Source: Debaryomyces hansenii CBS767
Lineage: Eukaryota > Ascomycota > Pichiomycetes > Serinales > Debaryomycetaceae
Reading direction: 5' to 3'
Length of the DNA stretch: 64,000 nt
Assembly (NCBI RefSeq): GCF_000006445.2
Contig: NC_006048.2
Location: forward strand, 2,108,001-2,172,000
The notes below the pieces were generated by a model. It saw nothing but the letters and a program-made list of their open reading frames with translations. It did not search any database and was not told where the DNA came from. This document shows positions 28,290 through 37,849 of the stretch, piece after piece (position 1 is the stretch's first letter; the number at the start of each line of letters is the position of its first letter). Position numbers and translations under genes: made by a program.

Positions 28290-29892
28290 TCTTATAGGAA
28301 CCACATAGCTTAGATGAAAAATTAAAAATATACGTTGTTGACAAATGTAAAACAATATATTGATGTATTAAAATTATGTATTTCTAACTAACACTTAGGA
28401 TTCTTAGACCAAAGAAAGGAAACAAATTCTAAAGATTTCACAGTCAAGTAAATGATTAACATACTAACCATAGAGAAGACAAACTAATACGAATTCTCCA
28501 ACCAAATTGGTAGGCGCTCGCCGATCACAAGATATTTACTTCAAAATCAGAGGTTATGATGAAAAACATTACTGACTTAAACTGAAATTAACACTGAAAC
28601 TTAACCAAAAAACTTAGACAACCGATCATACACGGAACAAGACATTTCTGGACAACTCACGACATAGGAAAACAAGGGGCACAAACAGGATCACAAACAA
28701 GATCACAAACAAGATCACACAGAGGATCACAAACAAGATCACAAGATCACAAACATATAAAGAAAAGCATGAACCACTCAAGAGGCAACTAACAGGCCTT
28801 CTGGAACACTTACTCAATACCCTCACAATTAGGGACTTTTCTCATATTTCAAACAATTCGATATTCAATCGACATTCAAAGATTTACTAGGGTAATTCGC
28901 CACCAAACACGGACTCATTCAACCACACAAAAAAATCATTTACTGAACTACATCGGAGATCACTACTCCGACAATCACTACTCCCATAACACATTTACTG
29001 GAATACAAAAACCTGCGCATTTTTAACTCATAAATGGACACATACGGACTTATCACAAAATACGGATTAATACAAAACTAATCGCACCTAATAAGAACTA
29101 TTGGACATTGTATCAAATTAAAATCATCACACATGGCTGAGAATACCTTTAGAACCCTTTCTGTTTCTTGTTTTCCTCCTTTGGTCTAAAAACACTAGAT
29201 GTTAGTTAAAAACATACCCTTTTAGTACAAAAAGTTAATATCTAAACGATATTGATCATTTGTCTATATCCCTCTAAGATATTTCATTGAGAAAAAGATT
29301 TTATTGATATGAGGTAGCCAAAGACGGGGAAAAACAAGGGCGCAAAGGTGCCCCTTTATACACCTCTCATCAAATTACACAAAACCACACAGTATGACCT
29401 TATGACGTTTTGGGATTGTGCCATACCACATTTGTAGTTGGTAACAATCATGATACACGGTTGCAATGATTGTCATGCATGGACAAAAGAAGACAAGACA
29501 AGCACTACGTAGAGATAAAGCACCAAGAACAAAAAAAAATTCCAAAGTTTACTTTTATCTCTAGATCATAGTACGGAGTCGATAGCTCCAAGTGAAATGC
29601 TCCTGAGGAATCTTGATTCCGGAACTAGGGGGCCAGAATGTATCTCGCAGGCTGTAGACGTCTGCGCCATTCGGCGCGACCGAAGCATCAGGAGTTATTC
29701 GCCTGTCATATGCCAACGAAATTCGGTGTGTTGTTGCATTGTTCGGTAGGTTCGATTAGTAGTGTCCGACCATATTTCACCATAGCAAGCAAGTCTTTCA
29801 CCAACCACCAACGGAACACTTAAGAGTCAGAATATATAGAAAGGGTTTTTAGAATCAGAAATCACAATTAGCGCAGTGAAACCAAGTTGAAG
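28290..29892. promoter_or_regulatory. 1.6 kb region upstream of IST2
   Basis: This is the longest gene-free stretch outside the left edge. It contains a 12 bp minisatellite (28681-28756), CA- and A-rich plus-strand sequence from 28380 to 29130, a CCCCT stress-element core followed by TTTATA at about 29351-29360, and a GC-rich hairpin GCGCC-ATTC-GGCGC at 29664-29677. The only ORFs are short, without homology that I recognise. A long 5' leader or a non-coding transcript is possible but not demonstrable here. Confidence 0.45.
28681..28756 (+). repeat. 12 bp minisatellite (ACAAACAAGATC)n
   Basis: Five full 12 bp units (ACAAACAGGATC, two ACAAACAAGATC, ACACAGAGGATC, ACAAACAAGATC) are followed by an 8 bp truncated unit (ACAAGATC) and a partial one. 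It is non-coding; a minus-strand ORF across it reads as a hydrophobic FVILFVILFV repeat and is regarded as a shadow. Confidence 0.85.
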
Positions 29893-32865
29893 ATGAGTAC
29901 TCACATACCTATTCAACAAATGAACCCAGACTTTGTCATATCGGTATTGTCTGAGGTGGAAAATGCAAAAACGGGGGCCACGAAGGCAGAATCTACGGCC
30001 AATATTGAAAAATTGGTCAATGGGTTGAGTGCTAATGGTTTCTACACCCAAGTTAGGCCTAGTGGTGACAGCCAGTCAAACTTGTTAGTATTCGTGAAAT
30101 TGGCGTCGTACAAATACGCAGAAGAAATAGAGAAGGACTTGATCAAGAATTACGAGTACGGTGTCACTGCCAAAAACGACACTCAAGCCGATAAATTGAG
30201 AATCATTGCTAATGCATTGACAGCCCCATCATCAATTGGCGGTGTTGGTATCACCGTTGGAAAGGGAGACTGGAGTTTTGTCCAGAGTATTACGCCTATT
30301 ACTGATTCATTGAGACATTCTACTTTTGTTGAAGACTTCAAAGCACACGTCACGAATGGCGATGTCAGTACCAACACAATAAAAGAGAAATTTGGGGTTC
30401 AAATTGCCTTGTATTTTGAGTTTTTAAAGTTCTACACCGTATGGTTAGGATATTTATCTGTGTTTGGGCTTGTATCATACTTTAAATCTAAGAAGTCTTT
30501 CCTGTTGACGTACACCTTTATCAATTTGATTTGGGGTTGTTTATTTATTACTTTTTGGAATAGAAGACAACAATACCTAGTCAACTTCTGGGGAGTCCAA
30601 AATTCTCATCACATTGAAGAGCACACTTCTGCATTGGCCAAGATCAATGAAAAATTTGAAGAAAAATCCACTTATGAGAAGAAGGGTAATACTTCTGGTG
30701 TTAGATTTGTCAAGCAACTCGCCTTTATCCCAATTGCCTTATTGTTTGTGGGTGTTTTGGTTGCGTATCAATTAGGGTGCTTTGCTCTCGAGATCTTTTT
30801 GGCAGAAATATACGATGGACCTGGTAAGGCATTTTTAACTTTGTTGCCTACTATTTTGATTTCTGTTTTCGTACCAATCTTAACCATTGGTTATGGACTA
30901 GTTACCGACCATGTATTGGCGTGGGAAAACCACGACAATGAATACAGCCATGATAATTCTGTTATCGTCAAGCAATTTATTTTAAATTTTTTGACCAGTT
31001 ACGGTCCATTGATTATCACTTCTTTTGTTTACTTGCCTTTTGCTCATTTGGTTCAACCGCATATTGGTGATATTCAATATTCGATATCAAAAAATTTGAA
31101 TCATGATAGATTCTACCATAAGTATTTAACAAATTTGAAGAGATCAGAGGATTTCAAAATAAATCAACAAAGATTGAATGTTCAATTTTTCTATTTTATT
31201 GTGACAAATCAAGTTATTCAAATTGTGTTGAAATATGTTTTGCCTATTATATTACAGAAAGGTATTAAGTTTTTCAAGACTAAAATCCAAGGTAAGCCTG
31301 ATTACAAGGTTGATGATAGAGAAGTTGAAAAGTCTTGGTTGGATATTGTACGTGCTGCTACCCAATTACCTGAATACAATGTCAATGATGACTTTAGAGG
31401 CTTGGCCTTGCAATACGGTTATTTGATTATTTTCGGCCCAGTTTGGTCGTTGGCTCCTATAATTAGTATTATTTTCAATATCATTACCTTCAAATTGGAT
31501 ATGTTTAAGTTATCCAACGGAAAGTATTTCAAGCCACCAATTCCTCACAGAGTTGATTCTATTCACCCATGGAATCACGCATTATTTGCGTTGACTTGGA
31601 TTGGATCAGTTATTTCTCCAGTTATTACAGCGTTTTATCATCATGGTGCTCAACCGCCTAAGACTTTAGGTCAATTTGCTTTGGATAAAGCTAGTGTTAA
31701 TATTTCTGGTACAACATTAATATTTTTGGTTTTCCTTAGTGAGCATTTGTTCTTTGCTTTCTGGGTTGTATTATTTAAGATTTCTAAATTGTTTAAGAGT
31801 GAAATCGAAAGAAAGAATGACTTCGGAGCAAACGACCTTAAAATAAGACACGATTACTATTCAGGTAAGGTTGAACAAACTGCTGTTGCAGGTGATGATG
31901 GTGAATGGTCTAATTTTGGTCCTGAACGTGCCTTAAAGGAAGCGGTCGGTATTCCAATTGCCAACGTTAAGGTTGACGAGACTGAAGATCTAAATGAAAA
32001 ATCTATTAACAGTTCGGGTAAGAATGTTTCTTCATCTTCTCAACAGAGGAATGTTGAAACCCTTCCAGGTTCTTCAGATAATTATCTGACTTCTTACCAA
32101 AAGCAACAAAATGGTCTGTTTGCGACGGGATCAAGAGGTACCAGAGATAATAATGTCAATTCTACAGCTTCTGGTATTGATAGCAGAGCTGGTGCTGGTA
32201 CCGGAACTGGACCTGTTGCTGGCGCGGCTGTTGGTTCTCGTTCTGTTGCATCGGGAACTGGCGCTTCTGATGATTCTAAACAACGCTTAATTGAGGAAAA
32301 GAGAAGGTTATTGGAAGAAAAGGAAAGAATTTTGAGAGAAAAAGGAGCTCATGCTACCAATCTCACCGGCGACGAGAAAAAGGTTTTGGAAACAGTGAAG
32401 GATAAGTCAGATTCAATAGTCGAGATCAAGGATTTAGAAGGCAACACAACCTATTCTACTATGGATAACAACAATCATTTTGATCCTTCAGAAGTTGAAG
32501 ATACCAAAACCAAATTGGACACCCCTAAAGATTCCAAGGCACCTGGTACTGTAAACAATGCTTCCCAAGTTGGAGGTACTGATTCTAAAGTTGGTGGAGT
32601 AGAAGGTGGCCAGTCTGGTAATGTGCAAGCTAATGGTGCTAAATCCAGCGCTGATGCAGATACAAGTGAAGCAGACATCAGCCATGCTGATACCACCAAT
32701 GCTGATACAACTTTCGAATCTTCTACAACTAATTCGAATAGTTTTGTTAAGAATGCTCAAAAGACAGCTAAAGATATTACTCAAAAGGTTGATGAAAATG
32801 TTACCAACGGTAATGTCACTAGAAAGAAGACATCTCTTAAAAAGTTATTAAGAAAAAAAAAATAG
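29893..32865 (+). CDS. IST2: Ist2, anoctamin/TMEM16-family ER-plasma membrane tether
   Basis: This 990-residue protein (S. cerevisiae Ist2, 946) starts at ATG 29893; the in-frame TTG six bases upstream is not used. An N-terminal cytosolic domain (1-165) precedes a TMEM16-type membrane region (about 170-635) with some eight hydrophobic segments, for example FLKFYTVWLGYLSVFGLVSYF and LAFIPIALLFVGVLVAYQLG. A long hydrophilic tail (about 640-990) has a Glu/Arg coiled coil (KRRLLEEKERILREKG) and ends in a strongly basic cluster (RKKTSLKKLLRKKK). In yeast that C-terminal basic peptide binds PI(4,5)P2 and pins cortical ER to the plasma membrane, and the tail acts as a variable-length linker. The basic end is well preserved, so tethering is very likely. 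It converges with the PLP-binding protein gene. Confidence 0.93.
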   Translation: MSTHIPIQQMNPDFVISVLSEVENAKTGATKAESTANIEKLVNGLSANGFYTQVRPSGDSQSNLLVFVKLASYKYAEEIEKDLIKNYEYGVTAKNDTQADKLRIIANALTAPSSIGGVGITVGKGDWSFVQSITPITDSLRHSTFVEDFKAHVTNGDVSTNTIKEKFGVQIALYFEFLKFYTVWLGYLSVFGLVSYFKSKKSFLLTYTFINLIWGCLFITFWNRRQQYLVNFWGVQNSHHIEEHTSALAKINEKFEEKSTYEKKGNTSGVRFVKQLAFIPIALLFVGVLVAYQLGCFALEIFLAEIYDGPGKAFLTLLPTILISVFVPILTIGYGLVTDHVLAWENHDNEYSHDNSVIVKQFILNFLTSYGPLIITSFVYLPFAHLVQPHIGDIQYSISKNLNHDRFYHKYLTNLKRSEDFKINQQRLNVQFFYFIVTNQVIQIVLKYVLPIILQKGIKFFKTKIQGKPDYKVDDREVEKSWLDIVRAATQLPEYNVNDDFRGLALQYGYLIIFGPVWSLAPIISIIFNIITFKLDMFKLSNGKYFKPPIPHRVDSIHPWNHALFALTWIGSVISPVITAFYHHGAQPPKTLGQFALDKASVNISGTTLIFLVFLSEHLFFAFWVVLFKISKLFKSEIERKNDFGANDLKIRHDYYSGKVEQTAVAGDDGEWSNFGPERALKEAVGIPIANVKVDETEDLNEKSINSSGKNVSSSSQQRNVETLPGSSDNYLTSYQKQQNGLFATGSRGTRDNNVNSTASGIDSRAGAGTGTGPVAGAAVGSRSVASGTGASDDSKQRLIEEKRRLLEEKERILREKGAHATNLTGDEKKVLETVKDKSDSIVEIKDLEGNTTYSTMDNNNHFDPSEVEDTKTKLDTPKDSKAPGTVNNASQVGGTDSKVGGVEGGQSGNVQANGAKSSADADTSEADISHADTTNADTTFESSTTNSNSFVKNAQKTAKDITQKVDENVTNGNVTRKKTSLKKLLRKKK

Positions 32866-33064
32866 ATAAAAAAATAGTATTGAACAATCGACGATTTTAA
32901 TTTGGTGTCTGATTTACTTGCTTGTATTTTATTTATTATATAATAGCTTGATTACGTTTTTTCTACCTATTATGTTATTTATGTGTCCTATAATTATTAT
33001 AAGTATTATAAATATTTTATATTCTAAATGCAATGAGTTGTGTTAAGTATAATCGATGTTGAAC

Positions 33065-33877
33065 TTACGACTTAGTTGGTCTAGCACCAAATATGGAACT
33101 ACCAACTCTCACGCTCGAACTACCTTGCTTGATTGCTTCCTTAAAATCATTACTCATACCCATACTAAGCTCTAAATCAAGCCTGTATTTATCATCCAAT
33201 TTTTGTTTCAAAGTCAAGAGTCTTTTGAAATCTGCGTTTCCTTCTTCAGATATAGATTCAGAGAAGGATCCGATAGTCATAAGGCCTTGAATATTTAAAA
33301 GAGTACATTGTTTTGGATCCAAAAGGAATTCAACTGTTTCATATAATTCATCAAGAACTTCGAGAGAATAGCCCGACTTTTGGTCTTCGCCTGAAGTGTT
33401 TATTTGGAGGTAAATGTTAATGCTGTTACCCTCAGCATTCTTCCTACAAGATTCTAATTTCTTGCATTTCTTTAACGAATCGATTGCTTCCACAGCATAT
33501 AAATTTTCAACTCCCTTACTCAAGTCTTTACACTTGCCTGTCTGTAAACCACCAATAAAATGCCACTTGATGTCTTTGGGTAATTCTTGAGATTTTCCTA
33601 TCAATTCTTGAACGTAGTTTTCTCCAAAGTGACGTACCCCATGATTATATAACGCCATGATATCACTAGATGGCTTCAATTTGGAAACAGCCACTAAACG
33701 AACAGGCTTACTAGAATGTTCAGCCGAAAGGTTACTAACTTGCTCTGAAATTTTATCATAAGCACTGCTGATTTCTTTTTGTCTAACTTCGGTAGGTTGA
33801 GGAAATGTAGACATCTTTACTCTTAATGTTCTTATTGTAGAAGTAAATGGTATCCGTAAACCTAAGTATCTTAACAT
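33065..33877 (-). CDS. YggS/PROSC-family PLP homeostasis protein (YBL036C-like)
   Basis: This is a single-domain alanine-racemase-like TIM-barrel protein that binds pyridoxal phosphate and buffers vitamin B6; it has no proven enzymatic activity. The PLP lysine lies in LVAVSKLKPSSDI. HFGENYVQEL, WHFIGGLQTGKCKDL and LSMGMSNDFKEAI are family signatures. The ORF opens with GTG at 33907, so ATG must be 33877 (270 residues) or 33814 (249 residues). S. cerevisiae YBL036C (257) aligns with the shorter start (MST...). The 21-residue extension of the longer form is basic and acid-free (MLRYLGLRIPFTSTIRTLRV) and resembles a mitochondrial presequence. The first ATG has T at -3, the second has A at -3. 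It is convergent with IST2 and divergent from LHP1. Confidence 0.92.
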   Translation of the reverse strand: MLRYLGLRIPFTSTIRTLRVKMSTFPQPTEVRQKEISSAYDKISEQVSNLSAEHSSKPVRLVAVSKLKPSSDIMALYNHGVRHFGENYVQELIGKSQELPKDIKWHFIGGLQTGKCKDLSKGVENLYAVEAIDSLKKCKKLESCRKNAEGNSINIYLQINTSGEDQKSGYSLEVLDELYETVEFLLDPKQCTLLNIQGLMTIGSFSESISEEGNADFKRLLTLKQKLDDKYRLDLELSMGMSNDFKEAIKQGSSSVRVGSSIFGARPTKS

Positions 33878-34420
33878 AAACAATAATTTTTGTACAGCAT
33901 ATACCACCTATATTAGTATCTACATAGGGTCGGTCGTGTAGTCATTTCTGAATAAATCGTTGGTTAGAACACGAAAATTCTTATAATCCAATGCCATATA
34001 GTTTGATGCAATTGACGGCTGTGAAACGAGAAGGGGCATTGGTTTATGTTACGTAGAGTTCTAGTACCGGTATTATACGACTTATGCCGAATATTGTCAT
34101 TTGGAGCATAAGAATATTTATTTTGCAATCATGTTCGGGGTGATGGTGACTATAAATACTAGACAAAATTTGTAGAATCTACAATTATCAAGGAATGGTC
34201 ATATAATGCTTCCATTGTAGCAGGTAATAATAGAAGCGAATTCGTTAAGGATGTCCGGTTTCGACGTCATCCACACGATTATAAGGTTGTTTTACAAGGC
34301 CACATATTCTAAGAATATTTTTCGTGTTCGAACCGATGAGTGGACATCATTGATCTGAAGAGAGCTCTTTGGAACTTGACGTAAGATATATAGTTAGTAA
34401 ACAAGAAATAGTAACCCAGA
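33878..34420. promoter_or_regulatory. divergent promoter YBL036C-like / LHP1
   Basis: This is 543 bp with no coding potential. A GTTCGAAC stretch at 34326-34333 resembles a tRNA B box, but no A box or cloverleaf fits. No other feature is seen. Confidence 0.35.
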
Positions 34421-35329
34421 ATGACTGATTTCGTTTATCAAGGCCCTGACTTTGAAGAGAAAGTCAAGAAGCAAGTAGAATTTTATTTCTCTGACAGTAA
34501 CTTGCAAACAGATAAATTTTTATGGCGTATTTATGAGGCCAACGATGGATGGGTTGAGTTGAAGACTATTTTAACTTTTGGCCGTATGAGACAATATCGT
34601 CCAGAAGACAAGGTTATTGCTGCTTTGAAGACGTCAGAAAAGTTGGTGCTTTCCCCAAAAGAGGATATGGTTAGAAGAAAGGACCCATTGAAAGAGTTCA
34701 ATGAATTGAAGAACACCAGAAAGAGAAATTCCGTGCATATTGAAGGGTTCCCAAACGAAATCACCCAAGAAGACTTAGAAGAATTTTTCAACACGAAGAT
34801 AATTCCTAACTTACCAAAAGAAAAAGTCATTTGTTCGATTCGTCGAATTAAGACCAGGTCCACCAAAGAATTCTTTGGTGTAGTTGATATTGAATTCAAG
34901 ACCCAAGAAGATACTGACTATTTCTTGAAAGAAATAGAAATCAGCTATCCTCAAGGAATTGTTGCCAAGGACTCAGCTGATGTTGGTGAAAAGTCTGTTT
35001 TGAGAAAGATGTCACTTTTAACATTTCAGGAAATGAGAGAGAGTAGTAAAAGATTTGGTGTCAACGAAGTCACAAAGAGACGTAACAGTTTCAATGATTC
35101 CAGGGGTAATAAAAAGTTTGGCAAAGGTTTCAAGGGCAAGAAAAACAACAGACGTCCATCTAAGGGACAAGAAGATTCAAATGACGAGGAATCTGCAAAT
35201 ATCTCCAAAGTAGTTGAAGAGCCTTCGAATGATTCTGAAAACGCTGAATCTGTTCCATCTAAGTCTACGAATGATGAAGAAAAGAAATCTGAAGCCCCAG
35301 AAGACAAGAAAAATGAAGCAGAAAATTGA
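34421..35329 (+). CDS. LHP1: La protein homologue Lhp1
   Basis: This 302-residue protein (S. cerevisiae 275) has the La motif at about 10-95, including VEFYFSDSNLQTDKFL, whose aromatic residues hold the 3' UUU-OH end of RNA polymerase III transcripts. An RRM follows at about 103-185 (NSVHIEGFPNEITQEDLEEFF; GVVDIEFK). The C-terminal third is basic then acidic (GKGFKGKKNNRRPSKG, then Glu/Ser-rich), as in yeast La. It protects and helps fold pre-tRNAs, U6 and other nascent RNAs in the nucleus. ATG 34421 matches the family start. It heads a run of five co-directional genes. Confidence 0.95.
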   Translation: MTDFVYQGPDFEEKVKKQVEFYFSDSNLQTDKFLWRIYEANDGWVELKTILTFGRMRQYRPEDKVIAALKTSEKLVLSPKEDMVRRKDPLKEFNELKNTRKRNSVHIEGFPNEITQEDLEEFFNTKIIPNLPKEKVICSIRRIKTRSTKEFFGVVDIEFKTQEDTDYFLKEIEISYPQGIVAKDSADVGEKSVLRKMSLLTFQEMRESSKRFGVNEVTKRRNSFNDSRGNKKFGKGFKGKKNNRRPSKGQEDSNDEESANISKVVEEPSNDSENAESVPSKSTNDEEKKSEAPEDKKNEAEN

Positions 35330-35520
35330 AAGCATATCGCCACTGGCTAATTATGCCCTTTGAAATATTATAATTGTACTACAGAATTTTACTTGTATAG
35401 TCCGTTCTTAATTATATTTTAGATGTTTTATCCATGTATTTATTATAGAGATTAACTTATTGTGTGTATGATCAAGCATCAAGTTTTTGTATGTACGCGC
35501 AGTTTAAAAAAAAATACTGA

Positions 35521-35526
35521 ACGCGT
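35521..35526. promoter_or_regulatory. MCB element (ACGCGT) upstream of POL12
   Basis: The exact MluI cell-cycle box ACGCGT is the binding core of MBF (Mbp1-Swi6), placed 63 bp upstream of the POL12 ATG at 35589. A partial copy, ACGCGC, lies at about 35497-35502. POL12 and other replication genes are classic G1/S MBF targets in S. cerevisiae. Confidence 0.6.
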
Positions 35527-35588
35527 CCAAGTATCAAGTATATTCTGAAGATATCTTGGATCCAGAACTTATCGATACGATTGAGAGT

Positions 35589-37697
35589 ATGACTGTTGAC
35601 CTAGGTGTTAGGAAAGAACTAAAGGGGGTATTTGGCCCCACTGAAGACTTTAACGACGATGTAATTGAGAAATTATCTACCTTAATGCAAATCTTTAACT
35701 TGAGCTCAGAAGACTTATTTGTTCATTGGGAATCATTTAATGTAACAAAAGTTCAAAATGATTTGGATTTAACACTCCCTAATCTTGACTTGTTTCAGGA
35801 GCATTTACAATCAACTTTAGTGAATGCTTCAAGCAAAGCTACACCATCAATCAGGAAAGTCAAAGATTTGCAATCGAGCACTATGAGAAGAAAACCGATA
35901 ATAAGATCCAGTGCTGATATCAATAGCTCAAGTCCAGCCAATGCTATTCCTAGTACCCCAAGCTTGAAGAAAAGGAAAGTTGTAGAAGAAACACCAGCAT
36001 TTAAAACTCCACAACTTAAAATGGAATCGTCTCCAATAAACTATGCCACTGCAAACAACACCTTTCAGTCTCCAATCCCAGAAGTTAACAATAACTTGCA
36101 GAGTTCACCTACTCCATTGTTTAATAAGCTGTTAAAGAATGAAGAATCAAACACAGTCATAGAAACGTTAAATCCAGATATTGAAGAATTACCAGGATAT
36201 ATGCAGCTTGATGAAGATCCATCGACTGCTATAAAACCTTATAGATTAGCATCTAACTTTGATGCATCTAAATTCAAGTATCGTACTATGTCTATGAAGC
36301 TATTAGAAAGTGCAGATGTTTTGGACGATCAAATTGACTCGATGACTCAGTTATTTCAAGAGAATCAAGAAAGCACCGACTTACAATTCGGTAATCCATG
36401 TTTATGTTCACAATTTGACATTCTTTGCTGTGGTAGAATTGTTCCAGACTCTCCATTGTACGATAAATCAGGAAATCAAGCATTGAATGCTACTACATTA
36501 TATTTGGAAACTTCTAGATTAACCGGAATAGGGCAGAGGATACCATTGAATATGAATCAATTGGAAGAGTATACATTTTTTCCAGGTCAGATCGTATGCT
36601 TGAAAGGAAGAAATCCAACAGGGCAATCATTTATTGTTCAGGAAGTCCTTCCATTCCCCGAATTGGGTGCTCCTCTTTCAAATAGACAAGAGCTTGATGA
36701 ATATAAAGAAATGACTAATGATTCGGGTTTAAAATTGTTCGTTGCTTCTGGGCCATATTCTAATCAACACTCATTGAATTATGATAGGTTAAATGCTTTA
36801 GTGGATAGAATAAACACAGAAATTAAACCACATTTAGTTATTTTGTTCGGACCCTTTATTGATATTACAAACGTATCAGTTAGCAAAGGTGATATTGAAC
36901 TTCCTGACGAAAAACATCAACCTAAAGATTTGGACGAGGTATTTAGAAAGTGTATTACACCTATAATAAGAAAAGTCAATCCTAGAATACAAGTGGTAAT
37001 GATTCCATCCTTGAAAGACTCTTCAATTAAACATTGCTCGTATCCACAGGACTCTTTTGACAAGAAAAAGTTTGGTTTGCCAAAAAATGTCAAGATATTT
37101 CCAAATCCTTCCAGTTTTTCGATCAACGAAGTATTGGTTGGCTGTTCTAATCTAGATATCTTCAAAGATTTAAAAGATGTCTTCAAAGGAGCGACTGATG
37201 GAAATAGCAAGTTCCTTAATAACAGATTTGAGAGAATTGCAAACCATGTATTTGAGCAAAGAAGATACTACCCTGTATTTCCGGGGTCTATGAAAAAAAA
37301 TATGGTTTCCAAAGACAATGATGATTCAGCAACACTGTTACATGAAGGCCTTATGGGAGAAGAGCTTACAGATACAGGAATAGGAGGCTCATCTTTGGAA
37401 GTACCTTACATGGGATTGACTGAGTTAGGCGATTCCTTACCGGATATACTTGTCATTCCTTCAGAATTAAAATTCTTTGTTAAGGTTATAAAAGGTGTTA
37501 TAGTCATAAACCCTGGTTCTTTTATCAGAGGTAACAGAGATCAAACAAAGGAAGATGGTAGTTATGCTATTCTTAATATTAGATCTCCAGATACATCAGA
37601 AGGTTCAGACAATAATGTCGAGAAGGTAGACGCATCAGAAGATCTTTACTATCACAATGTTCATCAAAGAACAAGAGTTGATATTTATAAGGCTTGA
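35589..37697 (+). CDS. POL12: DNA polymerase alpha-primase B subunit
   Basis: This 702-residue protein (S. cerevisiae Pol12, 705) is the regulatory B subunit linking the catalytic polymerase to primase in Okazaki and leading-strand initiation. The N-terminal helical domain includes FGPTEDFN and LSSEDLFVHWESF. A Ser/Thr-Pro-rich linker (about 90-190) has likely CDK sites such as STPSLKKRK. The C-terminal part combines an OB fold with an inactive calcineurin-like phosphoesterase domain (VASGPYSNQHSLNYDRL, LVILFGPFID, VVMIPSLKDS). The open frame extends upstream to 35508 without an ATG. I chose ATG 35589 because it places FGPTED opposite the S. cerevisiae N-terminus and leaves the MCB in the promoter. 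Confidence 0.92.
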   Translation: MTVDLGVRKELKGVFGPTEDFNDDVIEKLSTLMQIFNLSSEDLFVHWESFNVTKVQNDLDLTLPNLDLFQEHLQSTLVNASSKATPSIRKVKDLQSSTMRRKPIIRSSADINSSSPANAIPSTPSLKKRKVVEETPAFKTPQLKMESSPINYATANNTFQSPIPEVNNNLQSSPTPLFNKLLKNEESNTVIETLNPDIEELPGYMQLDEDPSTAIKPYRLASNFDASKFKYRTMSMKLLESADVLDDQIDSMTQLFQENQESTDLQFGNPCLCSQFDILCCGRIVPDSPLYDKSGNQALNATTLYLETSRLTGIGQRIPLNMNQLEEYTFFPGQIVCLKGRNPTGQSFIVQEVLPFPELGAPLSNRQELDEYKEMTNDSGLKLFVASGPYSNQHSLNYDRLNALVDRINTEIKPHLVILFGPFIDITNVSVSKGDIELPDEKHQPKDLDEVFRKCITPIIRKVNPRIQVVMIPSLKDSSIKHCSYPQDSFDKKKFGLPKNVKIFPNPSSFSINEVLVGCSNLDIFKDLKDVFKGATDGNSKFLNNRFERIANHVFEQRRYYPVFPGSMKKNMVSKDNDDSATLLHEGLMGEELTDTGIGGSSLEVPYMGLTELGDSLPDILVIPSELKFFVKVIKGVIVINPGSFIRGNRDQTKEDGSYAILNIRSPDTSEGSDNNVEKVDASEDLYYHNVHQRTRVDIYKA

Positions 37698-37764
37698 GTA
37701 ATAAAACCAGTTTTAGCACCTATTGTAATTTTCTTGTAGTCAAAATTGTTGCGTACATTGGATG

Positions 37765-37777
37765 AAAAAAAAAAAAA
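37765..37777 (+). promoter_or_regulatory. poly(dA) tract upstream of IRC3
   Basis: A run of 13 A residues lies 73-85 bp upstream of the IRC3 ATG, in the 152 bp spacer after POL12. Poly(dA:dT) tracts exclude nucleosomes in yeast promoters. Confidence 0.4.
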
Positions 37778-37849
37778 ATAATGCGTAAACGGTTCCAATT
37801 GATAAACTACAAAGGTTAAATGAATTCTAATTCAATCTAATGACATTCA

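Noticed and set aside
28626..28826. Hydrophobic minus-strand ORF (FVILFVILFV) over the minisatellite
   Set aside because: It is a by-product of translating the 12 bp repeat; no start context or homology.
29664..29677. GC-rich hairpin GCGCC-ATTC-GGCGC upstream of IST2
   Set aside because: Five base pairs with a tetraloop is too little to claim a structured RNA; mentioned only as part of the region.
34318..34340. tRNA B-box-like GTTCGAAC between the YBL036C-like gene and LHP1
   Set aside because: No matching A box, acceptor stem or cloverleaf could be folded on either strand; T-arm pairing is only three base pairs.
34200..34420. Possible C/D snoRNA (GATGAG and TCTGA fragments)
   Set aside because: Box C does not match RUGAUGA and there is no terminal stem.
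35508..35588. Upstream in-frame extension of POL12, possibly from CTG at 35517 or TTG at 35556
   Set aside because: Non-ATG starts are not needed; ATG 35589 aligns with the family and the extension contains the MCB element.
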